From: an uncultured Mycoplasmatota bacterium
GTDB taxonomy: Bacteria; Bacillota_I; Bacilli_A; RF39; UBA660
NCBI GenBank assembly: GCA_900545005.1
Contig: UQXO01000002.1
Coordinates: 1-64,000 of the forward strand
Length of the DNA stretch: 64,000 nt
Direction of reading: 5' to 3'
The notes under the pieces are model-generated. The model was not told the DNA's origin. It did no database searches and saw only the letters and a list, made by a program, of their open reading frames with translations. Positions 17,099 through 26,112 of this stretch are shown here, piece after piece (the stretch's first letter is position 1; the number at the start of each line of letters is the position of its first letter). The position numbers and the translations under genes were made by a program.

Positions 17099-17364
17099 AT
17101 ATTCTTTTGCAATTTATCTATCAAGTCTGTTTCTTCATATTTATTAAATATTTCCATAAAATTACTATTGTCCATTAAGAACATATCATAATATTCTTTA
17201 AAGATATTAAAGATATTAGTAACTCCTAAATCACTTAAGTATTTTAAATTAGCTTCTACTAATCTTTTATTAGTAAGTAAGGATTTTTTAATTATTCCAG
17301 GAATATCTTCTTCTAATTCTTTAATTTGTTTATTCGTAAAATTACAATTTTCTAAAAAATTCAT
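17077..17364 (-). CDS. Small helical protein, 95 residues, unknown
   Basis: An all-helical acidic protein without membrane segment or known motif. It begins 5 bases after the large acidic coiled-coil gene and shares its terminator, so the two are an operon. The segment NLKYLSDLGVTNIFNIFKEY resembles helical units in the C-terminal part of its larger neighbour, so it could be a related single unit; that is weak visual similarity. Confidence 0.65.
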   Translation of the reverse strand: MNFLENCNFTNKQIKELEEDIPGIIKKSLLTNKRLVEANLKYLSDLGVTNIFNIFKEYYDMFLMDNSNFMEIFNKYEETDLIDKLQKNIAIIEYL

Positions 17365-17369
17365 ATCTC

Positions 17370-19439
17370 TTAAAGCTCCTTTTCTACTTCTTTAAAGTCT
17401 TCTATTGTCTTATGAGAGTTATAGAATAAACCGGTTAAAATAGTCTTTTCGTCAATAGTATCTAAATGATTAACTAAGGTAATTAGGTTTCTTTTAGTAT
17501 TTTCTACTGAGAAGGCTAAGTTATTAATGATATAGGCTTTTTCTTTAAAAACAGTTAAGCTTTCTAATCTATTTAAGACTTTAGAATATTCATCAAACTT
17601 TTTAGCACCACTTAAGACTTCATCACTAGCCTTATTCTTTAAAGCCTCATATGCTTCTTTAGAGATTTCACTTTCTAATTCATCAGTTAATTTTTTACTA
17701 GGCTTAGGTAGTTCTACTTCTTTTTCGACTAATTCTTCTAGAACACTTTGACTAAAGATATAACTATTATAAGAGAAACTATTATTCTTTTCTTCCGTAT
17801 AAGGGATATTATATTCTTTACAGAAGTTAATTCTTGCGATAACTAAAGGAACATTTTGACTTAAGACTTTAACATTATAAGTTAAGAGATTAGTTTCTCT
17901 GGCTTCAATAATTAAATCGATATTATCTCTTAAAGTCTTAGGTTCTTGACATAGCACTTTAAAGACAATCTTTCCATTAGGATTCTTTAAACTAATTTTA
18001 TATTCTTCTAAGATTTTTAAATTTTCTTCTAGTTTTTCATTATCAACAAGACTTAAAGTAGTCCCAAATTTTTGAAGTTCCATTGCTGTAGGATTATAAC
18101 CTTTATTCTTTAGACTTTTTAAATTCTTAAGATAATTTTCAAGACCATTTTGGTAAGTTACAAGACTTACATCTTGAGGATTTATCTCTTCTTCTTTTAA
18201 AGTATCTAAAATTTCTTTAGGATTTAGATTACTTGTATCAAAGTGGTCTACTAAGTCAATATCTTGAGATTTTTTTTCTAAGGCAATTAATTTATCTTTA
18301 GAAAAATCAATCGCACTAGATGTTTCTTCTTTTTCAAAAGTTATTTCTTCTTTAGGTTCTTCTTCTTTTACTTCCAAAGCTGGTTCTTCTGAAGTTATAG
18401 AATTATTGGTAACCGCATCTAACTCATCTAAAGAAATAGGCTCAATAGCAGGTTCTTCTTCTTTGATTTCAGCTGGAGTATCTTGTTTATCTTCTTCAAA
18501 AAGGCTCTTTAATTCTTCAAAAGATATGGGGGTTTCATCTTCTAGGCGACTTTCAAAAGAAATAATATCATCATTTTCTTTTGGATTTTCCTTTTCTTCT
18601 TTAGTAGTATCTTCAGGAGTTACTGGTTTTCTAACTTCTTTAGCATCTTCTTCTTTTTCTTCTTTAATATTACTAGTAGGTTCTTCATTTAATAAAGATA
18701 CAATCTTATCTAAGTCAACAAAAGTATCATCATCCTTAGAGAAAATATCTTCATTATTTTCTTCTTTTAAAGGTTCTTCCTTAACAGGCTCTTCTACTTT
18801 AATAGTAGGTTTAACAAATTTATAATCCTTAAAGAAAGGAATTAACTCATCTTCAGGGAAAAGAATTAATTTAGCAGTCTTATAAGCATCTTTATCATTA
18901 AATTTAACCTTCTTTAAGATATTAATAACATCATCACGCGTAATTTCTACTTCCCCTTGACTTGAAGCCTCTAATAAATCAATTAATTTACTTTGGTTCT
19001 TTAAAGCTTCTTTTATAGAAATTTCTACTTCTTCAATAGTAGTATTCGCATCATTTAGAGTTTCTTCTTCTTTCTTGATAGCAGTTTCTAAGTCTGTAAT
19101 ATCATTTTCTCTAATAGTAATCTGTAAAGGTAATTGATTAGTTAATTTATCTAAATCTTCTTTAACATTAATTTTTAATTTCAAGACATTAGTAATCAAA
19201 CCTAAGTCAGTATCTTTAAGATGAGAAAAAGCCTCTACTAAAGTTTTATTTTGCGACTCTAGAGCATTGATATCATTCTTAATATGCGTAATTGTCTCAT
19301 TCTTAGCAGCGATATTCCTAGTCGCTTTAGCTACTATATCTTCATTTTTATTCTTCTTATTATGTAATTCTGTAAGAATACTTGATTCTGGTTCGATTAA
19401 ATTTTTTAGTTTTTCTAATATACTTTGGTTATTATTCAT
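17370..19439 (-). CDS. Large acidic coiled-coil protein of unknown function
   Basis: The 689-residue protein has three parts. Residues 1-165 are coiled coil. Residues about 215-385 are a disordered Glu/Pro/Ser/Thr-rich region with repeated EEP and KEE blocks. Residues about 390-689 are a helical repeat region with units like DNIDLIIEARETNLLTYNVKVL that recall mTERF-type or armadillo-like helices. There is no signal peptide, membrane segment or enzyme motif. It may be a cytosolic scaffold. The acidic linker also creates a long antisense open frame, which is not a gene. Confidence 0.75.
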   Translation of the reverse strand: MNNNQSILEKLKNLIEPESSILTELHNKKNKNEDIVAKATRNIAAKNETITHIKNDINALESQNKTLVEAFSHLKDTDLGLITNVLKLKINVKEDLDKLTNQLPLQITIRENDITDLETAIKKEEETLNDANTTIEEVEISIKEALKNQSKLIDLLEASSQGEVEITRDDVINILKKVKFNDKDAYKTAKLILFPEDELIPFFKDYKFVKPTIKVEEPVKEEPLKEENNEDIFSKDDDTFVDLDKIVSLLNEEPTSNIKEEKEEDAKEVRKPVTPEDTTKEEKENPKENDDIISFESRLEDETPISFEELKSLFEEDKQDTPAEIKEEEPAIEPISLDELDAVTNNSITSEEPALEVKEEEPKEEITFEKEETSSAIDFSKDKLIALEKKSQDIDLVDHFDTSNLNPKEILDTLKEEEINPQDVSLVTYQNGLENYLKNLKSLKNKGYNPTAMELQKFGTTLSLVDNEKLEENLKILEEYKISLKNPNGKIVFKVLCQEPKTLRDNIDLIIEARETNLLTYNVKVLSQNVPLVIARINFCKEYNIPYTEEKNNSFSYNSYIFSQSVLEELVEKEVELPKPSKKLTDELESEISKEAYEALKNKASDEVLSGAKKFDEYSKVLNRLESLTVFKEKAYIINNLAFSVENTKRNLITLVNHLDTIDEKTILTGLFYNSHKTIEDFKEVEKEL

Positions 19440-19528
19440 ATCACACTAACTCTCCTATTTTCATATTGATTATATCAAAATCAATACTTAAAGTAAATTA
19501 TTTTACTTTATTTTCGACCAAATATCCC

Positions 19529-20524
19529 CTATTTTTTATTCATTTCGATATGAAGATGATTATAAGCTTTTGAAGTTGCTACGCGACCACGCTGAGTTCT
19601 TTTAATGAAACCTTCTTGTAAGAGGAAAGGTTCCACCACATCTTCAATGGTAGTTGTCTCTTCCCCAATTGAGGTGGCAATGGTCCCTGCTCCCACTGGG
19701 CCACCATTAAATTTGGTAATTAAAGCATCTAGGTATTCTAAGTCAATAGAATCTAATCCTGATTCATCAACTTTTAACCGATTTAAAGCTCTTTTCGTTA
19801 ACTCAACATCAATCTTAGCATAATTTTCCACCAAGGCAAAGTCGCGAACCCTTTTAAATAAACGGTTAGCAATACGAGGAGTCTTACGACTTCTTTTAGC
19901 TAGCTCATAGGCAGCCTCTGTACTTATTGGCATATTTAAGACTTTAGAAGTTCTTAAAATAATGTCTTTTAATTCTTCATCAGTATAATAGTTTAGTTTT
20001 TCTACTATTCCAAAACGATCTCTTAAAGGACTGGAGATATCCCCCGCTCTAGTTGTCGCCCCAACTAAAGTAAATGGTGGCAATGGTAACTTAATATTTC
20101 GGGTATTCCCATCTTGTCCAACAACAATATCTAACTCAAAATCTTCCATTGCCGGATATAAAATTTCTTCAATAAATCTTGGCATTCGATGAATTTCATC
20201 GATAAATAAGACATCCCCTTCTTCTAAATCCGAAAGGATAGCGGCCAAATCTCCGGGCTTTTCAATCGAAGGACCAGAAGCGGTCTTAATATTTACTCCT
20301 AGCTCATGAGCAATAATATAAGCAAGAGTAGTTTTTCCTAATCCGGGAGGCCCATAAAGTAAGACATGATCTAAGACTTCATCACGCATCATACAGGCTT
20401 TAATAAACACTTTTAAATTAGCCTTTATCTCTTCTTGCCCAACATATTCACTAAGAGTCTCGGGTCTAATATTCTTATCAAAATCATTATCTTTTATATT
20501 AGCATTGTAAATATCTTCCTGCAT
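19529..20524 (-). CDS. ruvB: Holliday junction branch migration helicase RuvB
   Basis: The motor of the RuvAB complex, 331 residues, of normal length. Residues 10-25 carry the RPETLSEYVGQ signature, Walker A is GPPGLGKTT, Walker B is LFIDEIHRM, sensor-1 is GATTRAGD and the arginine finger region is PLRDRFG. The C-terminal winged helix ends with EPFLLQEGFIKRTQRGR. It lies 2 bases after the HAD gene and is driven with ruvA from the promoter near 21682. Confidence 0.97.
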   Translation of the reverse strand: MQEDIYNANIKDNDFDKNIRPETLSEYVGQEEIKANLKVFIKACMMRDEVLDHVLLYGPPGLGKTTLAYIIAHELGVNIKTASGPSIEKPGDLAAILSDLEEGDVLFIDEIHRMPRFIEEILYPAMEDFELDIVVGQDGNTRNIKLPLPPFTLVGATTRAGDISSPLRDRFGIVEKLNYYTDEELKDIILRTSKVLNMPISTEAAYELAKRSRKTPRIANRLFKRVRDFALVENYAKIDVELTKRALNRLKVDESGLDSIDLEYLDALITKFNGGPVGAGTIATSIGEETTTIEDVVEPFLLQEGFIKRTQRGRVATSKAYNHLHIEMNKK

Positions 20525-20526
20525 AC

Positions 20527-21096
20527 TTATTCTCCTTTAATTATATTGTATACTTCTTGAAATCCAGAAGCTCTTACCCCTTTATACTCCTTATTATACC
20601 ATGTATCAATTAATATTGTTTTTACCCCATATTTAGATACATCTTCTATCTGAATAATTGCATCATCAATAAAATAATCAATTCCTATTTCTTCGCACTT
20701 CTTTCCTTTTTGCGATAAGTTTATAAAACAATCCGTAAACTTAAAACCTTTCGTTGTTAAATCGTTTTTAGTAAGACTTAAAACATCAATGGCTTCATCA
20801 GCACTTCTTCTTGTCAAAAAATATATTTCATACCCTTCTTCATAGAGTTTATCTAAGTAATATAAAGCATCGCCTTTAGGAGTAGCTTTTAAATAAAGCT
20901 TATTCTTCCGAAAAAATTCAAAAAAGGCTTTTTTAATCTCACCAGTCCAATAAAACCTTTCTTTAAAATCATACTTATCCTTATCTTGGAATCCCTTATT
21001 TTCAACATATACTTTATCATAATAAAGAGCAGCCTTATCTATAACATCTAAGGTATTCATTACTGTATCATCTATATCAATCCCTATTTTTTTCAT
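20527..21096 (-). CDS. HAD-family 5'(3')-deoxyribonucleotidase-like phosphatase
   Basis: A 189-residue HAD hydrolase of the NT5C type: the catalytic DIDDT (residues 6-10) supplies the nucleophile Asp and acid/base Asp, FLTRRS is motif II with Thr, and the C-terminal IDYFIDDA provides the metal-binding Asp pair. It would dephosphorylate (deoxy)nucleotides. It sits between ruvA and ruvB with 3- and 2-base gaps, interrupting a normally contiguous pair, so nucleotide recycling appears co-expressed with recombination. Confidence 0.82.
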   Translation of the reverse strand: MKKIGIDIDDTVMNTLDVIDKAALYYDKVYVENKGFQDKDKYDFKERFYWTGEIKKAFFEFFRKNKLYLKATPKGDALYYLDKLYEEGYEIYFLTRRSADEAIDVLSLTKNDLTTKGFKFTDCFINLSQKGKKCEEIGIDYFIDDAIIQIEDVSKYGVKTILIDTWYNKEYKGVRASGFQEVYNIIKGE

Positions 21097-21099
21097 CTC

Positions 21100-21657
21100 T
21101 TACCTACTCATTAATAATTTTAATGCTTCCTTTATTTGACTTTCTAATTCTTTAGTCGCATCTACTTTAGGTAATATCGCCTTAATATCATTCTTTTTAT
21201 ACCCTAAAGATTCTAAGACACTAACTAATTCATCTAAGTCTTTAACAGCAAATAAGTCTTGATGATCAGCAAGTTTTCCTTTTAAATCTAAGATAATCTG
21301 TCTTGCTAGTTTATCCCCAACTTTAGGAAATTTTGTTAAGTAAACTAAGTTTTCTCTTTCAATTGCCTCAATTACATCAGCCGTATTACCTGTTGATACC
21401 ATCGGTAAAGCCATTTTAGGCCCTAAGCCTTTAACATTAATTAGTCTTAAAAATAAGTTCTTCTCTTCTTTTTTCTTAAAACCATATAGAGTATATTCAT
21501 CTTCTCTAATGTAGTTATATAAGTAGATAGTGTACTCTAAATTTTCTCTATAAACATAAGGGTTACCAACATAGATTTGATAGCCAATATTATTATTTTC
21601 AATGACAACAAAATTTGTCCCAATTTCTTTTATTATTCCTGTTATATAGTTATACAT
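21100..21657 (-). CDS. ruvA: Holliday junction branch migration protein RuvA
   Basis: The 185-residue protein recognises and holds the Holliday junction for RuvB. It has an N-terminal OB fold (MYNYITGIIKEI, YGFKKKEEKNLFLRL), two helix-hairpin-helix motifs (VKGLGPKMAL and FPKVGDKLARQIILDLK) and a C-terminal RuvB-binding helix bundle (VSVLESLGYKKNDI). First gene of the ruvA-HAD-ruvB operon. AGGAAG lies about 8 bases before the ATG. Confidence 0.96.
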   Translation of the reverse strand: MYNYITGIIKEIGTNFVVIENNNIGYQIYVGNPYVYRENLEYTIYLYNYIREDEYTLYGFKKKEEKNLFLRLINVKGLGPKMALPMVSTGNTADVIEAIERENLVYLTKFPKVGDKLARQIILDLKGKLADHQDLFAVKDLDELVSVLESLGYKKNDIKAILPKVDATKELESQIKEALKLLMSR

Positions 21658-21681
21658 TTTTAAAACTTCCTTTTCTTTCCC

Positions 21682-21710
21682 ATAGTACCAACCTCCCCTC
21701 TCTTTGTCAA
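21682..21710 (-). promoter_or_regulatory. Sigma-A promoter of ruvA-HAD-ruvB
   Basis: TTGACA (21705-21710), a 17-base spacer and TACTAT (21682-21687) on the minus strand. It is a near-consensus promoter about 25 bases upstream of the ruvA ATG. Confidence 0.8.
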
Positions 21711-22280
21711 GATGGGATTGGTCTTTTTTGGTTTTTACTTTGCTAATACTGGTATTAATTTACCCCTCTATATATAATATATTAGGAGTCCACCTCGATT
21801 TTAATTCAAAAATGCTAAACTTTTCAAAAAAAATGGTTAGTTTCGCTTAAATTCCACCATATGCTAACTTTAAAGTTAAAAAAGAACTACAGATAACCAT
21901 AAATTTTTTTTATCTTTAGAACCCCTAGACCTCGAATCGGTAAAATATATTTCCAAAATAAAACATTCTAAACAAGAAAAAACAATATAAGTGAATATTA
22001 TCTATTTCTTAAACTTTACTTTTCATATTCCAACCACTTATATGGTTATAAACTCTATAAAAGAAAATGTAAATCAAATGTCAATATGAATACCTTGGAA
22101 AGTCAGTATTTATGGGACATCTACCAATTTTGCCACAGCTATGGCAAAATTCATTATCCCTACTTTTTATATAAAATTCAGCAAAAAATAATTGTAATTT
22201 TACGAACTTTAAGGTAGTATACTATATACTTTAGATGATACCCATTCAAGGAATATTTTCATTATTTATATAAGGGTATC
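21711..22280. other. Non-coding gap of about 570 bp between the ruv promoter and the secretion operon
   Basis: No supported gene on either strand; only tiny frames without ribosome binding sites. It holds a perfect palindromic element (22126-22151) and a long-loop inverted repeat (GATACCC 22237-22243 with GGGTATC 22274-22280). It may be a regulatory or degenerate stretch. Confidence 0.5.
22126..22151. repeat. Perfect 10-bp inverted repeat with 6-base loop
   Basis: AATTTTGCCA and TGGCAAAATT flank CAGCTA. No T tract follows on either strand, so it looks more like a protein-binding palindrome than a terminator. Confidence 0.55.
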
Positions 22281-22305
22281 AAAAAAAGAACTCTTTATGA
22301 GTTCT
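22281..22305 (-). terminator. Terminator of the Tad-like secretion operon
   Basis: A 7-bp stem (22287-22293 with 22299-22305), 5-base loop and seven T on the minus strand, starting within the tadC stop codon. Confidence 0.85.
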
Positions 22306-23092
22306 AACCATTCATCATCTGCATTACGGCAAGTACCAAAAGAATCATAACTCCAAGACCAGTGGAAATAAGCATACTCATAGTCTTATTTTCCATCTTA
22401 TCTAATCTTTCTTTATACTTTGTATCACGAGCTTTTTGTTGAAGATTAGAAATCGATCTAGAGAAATTTAATAATTGTTCTTGTTTTCTATCTTGACGAC
22501 CTAAACCTAAACGATAAAGTAAACGCATCATACGCATAGAATCTCTTACTGGATAAGTTCTTGCAAACTCCATATAAGGTTCAATGGAACTATCACCAGA
22601 ATTAATCTTGGCAATCATTTCAAGTAAGCCCTTCTTAAAGATTTCAGGAGCCGTATCCACGCTTTTACCAATCGCAACAGGTACCGTATAATGTTGAATT
22701 AAGATTTCTAAACCTTTTAAGTAATGAGGTAACATCGCATCAATAGTATGTAAGTTATTTTTATAATAACTCTTTAGATTACTATAACTAGATTTAAAAA
22801 TTAAAATTCCAGCGACAATTGCCACTATCACATAGATATAGCTAAACTTATTAATAAAGAAACAAATGACTAATAAAGCGGTTACTAACCCGGTGGTGAT
22901 TCTTTTCCCAAATAAGTAGTCAGGATCAACACCTTCACCATACTTAGTACGGACTAAAAAGTCATAATCACTTTCTTTAAATCTTAAGAAGTAACCGACA
23001 TTATCATTAATACACTTTTTAATATCAATTACCTTGGTCTTATTTAGAACAAAAATATATAAAGCAGATAACCCTAATATTTCAAAATACAT
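22304..23092 (-). CDS. tadC: TadC-like inner-membrane platform protein
   Basis: The 262-residue protein of the type II secretion F (GspF/TadC) family would form the inner-membrane platform with TadB. It has an N-terminal hydrophobic helix, a membrane pair about 65-105, a cytoplasmic helical domain with an (M)LPHYLKGLEILIQ segment, and a final membrane helix near the C-terminus (about 238-260). A similar arrangement is seen in its neighbour. It is the last gene of the operon, 2 bases after tadB, with a terminator at its stop. Family assignment is by pattern and context. Confidence 0.8.
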   Translation of the reverse strand: MYFEILGLSALYIFVLNKTKVIDIKKCINDNVGYFLRFKESDYDFLVRTKYGEGVDPDYLFGKRITTGLVTALLVICFFINKFSYIYVIVAIVAGILIFKSSYSNLKSYYKNNLHTIDAMLPHYLKGLEILIQHYTVPVAIGKSVDTAPEIFKKGLLEMIAKINSGDSSIEPYMEFARTYPVRDSMRMMRLLYRLGLGRQDRKQEQLLNFSRSISNLQQKARDTKYKERLDKMENKTMSMLISTGLGVMILLVLAVMQMMNG

Positions 23093-23094
23093 AT

Positions 23095-23997
23095 CTACTC
23101 AACCCCCACATCTTCATTGTAATATTTTTCTCCTGTTAACAAGAAGTAACAGTTGATAATAATAATTAGGTGTAAGATTAATTTAACATACCACATATCC
23201 AGTAATTTAATATATGAGTCTTTTCCTAAAAGAAATTGCATTACAGCGGCTAGTAAGAACAAAGCCATACCAAAGGTTAAGAATTTCTTATGGAAGTTTG
23301 CTCTATCCATTCTGTCACGATAGACACTTTCTACTAAAGCATCGATATCTAAAGACATATTTTCTAAAGACTCACCAGCATCGCGGGAACCTTCCTTAGT
23401 TATCTGGTAGAACAATTGGTGCATGTTTTTAACCATATAATAAGGATACTTTTCATTGAAATAAGCAATCGATTGATCAATGGTACCATTAGCATAAGCC
23501 ATATTTATCATCATCTGAACATCATCTACTACAGGTTTTTCTAAGATACCAGATTCTACAACACCTTCTAGAGACTTAACAAAACTCTGAGTCGTATTAA
23601 ATTCCATGATAACGTTAGTCGTATAAGTCTGAATCTGTTCGAAGATATATTCTGAATAGATTCTTTGCGTACGTAAATAAGATAAGTATGGGATAAAAGC
23701 AATAGCAATCGCAGCATATATAATAGTTATAAATAGATTATAGAAGTAAAGATAAGCAATACCGCCCGCAACAACTCCAAATAAAACAACTTGACTAATA
23801 TATTGTTTAACAGTATATTCCTCGCCTAGCTCTTTGGTTTTCTCTCGGACTTGTTTAAAACTATAAGGAGCATATTTATCATAAAGACTAGTAACACCAT
23901 CTTGAATAAATTTAAAAGCTCCTTTAGCGCCGTCTGTCGCATTCATACGATAAGAGTAAGCAAAGAGTGCTAAAGCAATTAAGATTATTAATTCCAT
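23095..23997 (-). CDS. tadB: TadB-like inner-membrane platform protein
   Basis: The 300-residue partner platform protein has an N-terminal membrane helix, a membrane pair around 70-112, a cytoplasmic T2SSF domain (about 125-235; EQIQTYTTNVIMEFNTTQSFVKSLEG in two parts, ITKEGSRDAGESLENMSLD) and two C-terminal membrane helices. GspF-type domains bind the secretion ATPase, and the cpaF gene lies 10 bases upstream. A short charged tail ends the protein. Confidence 0.83.
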   Translation of the reverse strand: MELIILIALALFAYSYRMNATDGAKGAFKFIQDGVTSLYDKYAPYSFKQVREKTKELGEEYTVKQYISQVVLFGVVAGGIAYLYFYNLFITIIYAAIAIAFIPYLSYLRTQRIYSEYIFEQIQTYTTNVIMEFNTTQSFVKSLEGVVESGILEKPVVDDVQMMINMAYANGTIDQSIAYFNEKYPYYMVKNMHQLFYQITKEGSRDAGESLENMSLDIDALVESVYRDRMDRANFHKKFLTFGMALFLLAAVMQFLLGKDSYIKLLDMWYVKLILHLIIIINCYFLLTGEKYYNEDVGVE

Positions 23998-24007
23998 ATT
24001 ATTCCTC

Positions 24008-25324
24008 CTATAAGACTTCTTCTGGGATAGTGCTTGTTGGATTTTCTTTATTTAGGGTATTTAAGGCTGTATTATTAAGATTTTCAGGGATTCCATTAGC
24101 AATACTAGTATTTCCTCTACTTGGATTTACTCCGACATTAGGTTGATTATTCAAAGGAGTTTGATCATTACCTGGACTAGGAGTACTAACTTTATTAGTT
24201 CCTCCACTTTCTTCTTCTTTATACTTTTCTAAATCAGCTTCTATATCACCATCATACTCCGTATTAGTTCCTAGATGGAAAGTATCTTTATCTAACATAA
24301 CATTTTGAATACTTAAGTAATCTAGTAAGTGTTGAGTAGGATTTTTTAAGATATAATGTCCATCTAGAGCTTTTTTATAGATTTCATTAGTCTGAGGTTT
24401 ATTATTTTCATCGACATAGAATTCACATATTTCAATAATCTCTCTTTGGAAACGATTAAATTTCTTACTGAAATAACCTTTAACATAAATACCTACTTGG
24501 ACATAACGATGAATAGTATTTAAGAATTGTTCAACGTCTTGACTAGATTCCATCAAGGAATACATACGTAGGGGAATGGATGAGGCTTTATCAGCATGAA
24601 TAGTAGAAAGAATATTATGTCCTGAGGAAATAGCATTTCTTACTGACATAACGGCCTCGCCAGAACGTACCTCGGATAGTAATATCCAAATAGGGTTCTG
24701 ACGCATACAAGCTACTAGAACATCAGTATAACTACAGATATTATTAGTCTTCATAGCGACAATATCACGATGGGGGAAAATACGGTCTAAGTGTAATTCT
24801 AAAGTATCTTCAATCGTAATAATTTTTTCATTTTCCTTAATATTAGAAGCCAAGTATTTTAAAAGTTCAGTTTTACCAGAACCGGTTTCACCAGCGACAA
24901 TAATATTAGCATGACCTGCTACACACTTCATTAAGAAGTCATGTAAGGTTTCCGTGATATATTCTTCATTAATTAATTTTTGTTTATTAAGACGGATTTT
25001 AGCGGGAGTCTTACGGATAAGACAAGCAATACCGTTCGTAGCAATTGATTCATGGATGAAATTCATACGAAGTTCAGCAGATTCAGCATCTAATAAGGGG
25101 TGCGCCATATTGAAGGTTTTCCCCATAACATTAGAACACTGGAAGGCAAGCTTTTCCATAAAAGTATTATTAATATCGGGACGTTCTACTTGATAAACGC
25201 CTTTGGATAAGGTTTTTAACCAAACTTGACCATTATTAGAATAAGAAATATCGGTAATATCATCATCAGCTAAGAATTCGGCCAAGGGACCGAAGTCCAT
25301 TTGTTCAAAGATTGCTTCATTCAT
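24008..25324 (-). CDS. cpaF: CpaF/TadA-type secretion ATPase
   Basis: This hexameric type II/IV secretion ATPase would power pilus assembly or secretion. The N-terminal domain (1-120) is followed by Walker A GETGSGKT (about 144-151), Asp box TIEDTLEL, Walker B-like WILLSEVRSGEA and His box GHNILSTIHAD. The Walker B reads LLSEVRS where CpaF proteins usually read LGEVRG, but the Glu is kept. The last 75 residues are a Pro/Asn/Thr-rich disordered tail not usual for CpaF. It lies between the CpaB-like genes (14 bp upstream) and tadB. Confidence 0.92.
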   Translation of the reverse strand: MNEAIFEQMDFGPLAEFLADDDITDISYSNNGQVWLKTLSKGVYQVERPDINNTFMEKLAFQCSNVMGKTFNMAHPLLDAESAELRMNFIHESIATNGIACLIRKTPAKIRLNKQKLINEEYITETLHDFLMKCVAGHANIIVAGETGSGKTELLKYLASNIKENEKIITIEDTLELHLDRIFPHRDIVAMKTNNICSYTDVLVACMRQNPIWILLSEVRSGEAVMSVRNAISSGHNILSTIHADKASSIPLRMYSLMESSQDVEQFLNTIHRYVQVGIYVKGYFSKKFNRFQREIIEICEFYVDENNKPQTNEIYKKALDGHYILKNPTQHLLDYLSIQNVMLDKDTFHLGTNTEYDGDIEADLEKYKEEESGGTNKVSTPSPGNDQTPLNNQPNVGVNPSRGNTSIANGIPENLNNTALNTLNKENPTSTIPEEVL

Positions 25325-25338
25325 AATATTCCTTCTTT

Positions 25339-26112
25339 CTAATTAGTTATGGTTTCTGTTTTATTATATATATAATTAGTAATTTCTTCAGTTGAGACGG
25401 TAGTAGAACCTTCTTCTTTAGTATAGTTAGAGTTTCTTGGTACGGGAATAATTTCCACATTAGTAACATATTCACTCTTCTTTAGAAGGTCAAATAACTT
25501 ATCTTCAACTTCGAATAGTAAAGCGGCTGGTGTTCCTCCTGATAGAGTATTTTCTAAAAGAGAATTACCACTAGAGTCTTTAATTGCTTTAATCTTAATT
25601 GATTTTACTAAGATAGCCATCATAACTTTACCATTGTCTTTAGCTTCCATATAAAGGTCAATATAATCTCCGGGACGGAAACGATTCGAATAGGTTGATT
25701 TATTATTAACTTTTAAAGAATAAACCGTATAACCATCTTGCATATTCATAAAAGCATAATCAGGCATTTCTTCTTCTTTTAAGACGGATTCGGTATAGAA
25801 TAAACTTTTAGCGGGAATATCACTAGAATAACTAGAATAATAATTAATTAGTTCTTTATCCGTAGTTATTATATTCTTAGCATTTTTAACAAGGGTACGA
25901 GGGACTTTAACGTGTCCTATCATCTCCTTAGTAATTTGGGTTTTTCTAGGAATTTCTTTTAGAGCATAAGGAATGCTAACAAGGTCGATAGCCTTATTAA
26001 CTCGGTAGTTATAACCGATTACTAAGACTAAAATTCCGGCTAGAATACATAAAATTGTTACGGTGTTTTTATTTTGAATAAATCTTTTTATTGGTGCTAG
26101 GGCATTTTTCAT
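25339..26112 (-). CDS. CpaB/RcpC-like SAF-domain protein, copy 2
   Basis: The 257-residue protein has an N-terminal membrane anchor (about 16-34), then a SAF domain (YALKEIPRKTQITKEMIG) and the RcpC/CpaB region with RPGDYIDLYM and an IKIKAIKDSSGNSL segment. CpaB proteins help build the secretion channel or periplasmic scaffold of Tad pili. It overlaps the preceding paralogue by one base (ATG within the stop), so the two are translationally coupled. The two copies share the same plan and many short blocks (YNYRVN, DSSGN, PAKSLFY/PANSFFY), suggesting tandem duplication and a hetero-oligomer. Confidence 0.85.
   Translation of the reverse strand: MKNALAPIKRFIQNKNTVTILCILAGILVLVIGYNYRVNKAIDLVSIPYALKEIPRKTQITKEMIGHVKVPRTLVKNAKNIITTDKELINYYSSYSSDIPAKSLFYTESVLKEEEMPDYAFMNMQDGYTVYSLKVNNKSTYSNRFRPGDYIDLYMEAKDNGKVMMAILVKSIKIKAIKDSSGNSLLENTLSGGTPAALLFEVEDKLFDLLKKSEYVTNVEIIPVPRNSNYTKEEGSTTVSTEEITNYIYNKTETITN

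Noticed and set aside
18406..18825. 139-residue Ser-rich open frame on the plus strand
   Set aside because: It is the antisense shadow of the Glu-rich linker; GAA/GAG codons read backwards give TTC/CTC and the Ser-rich pattern.
21686..21727. Terminator-like hairpin with T6 on the plus strand
   Set aside because: There is no plus-strand gene upstream, and the sequence doubles as the ruvA promoter on the other strand. The pairing is interrupted by bulges.
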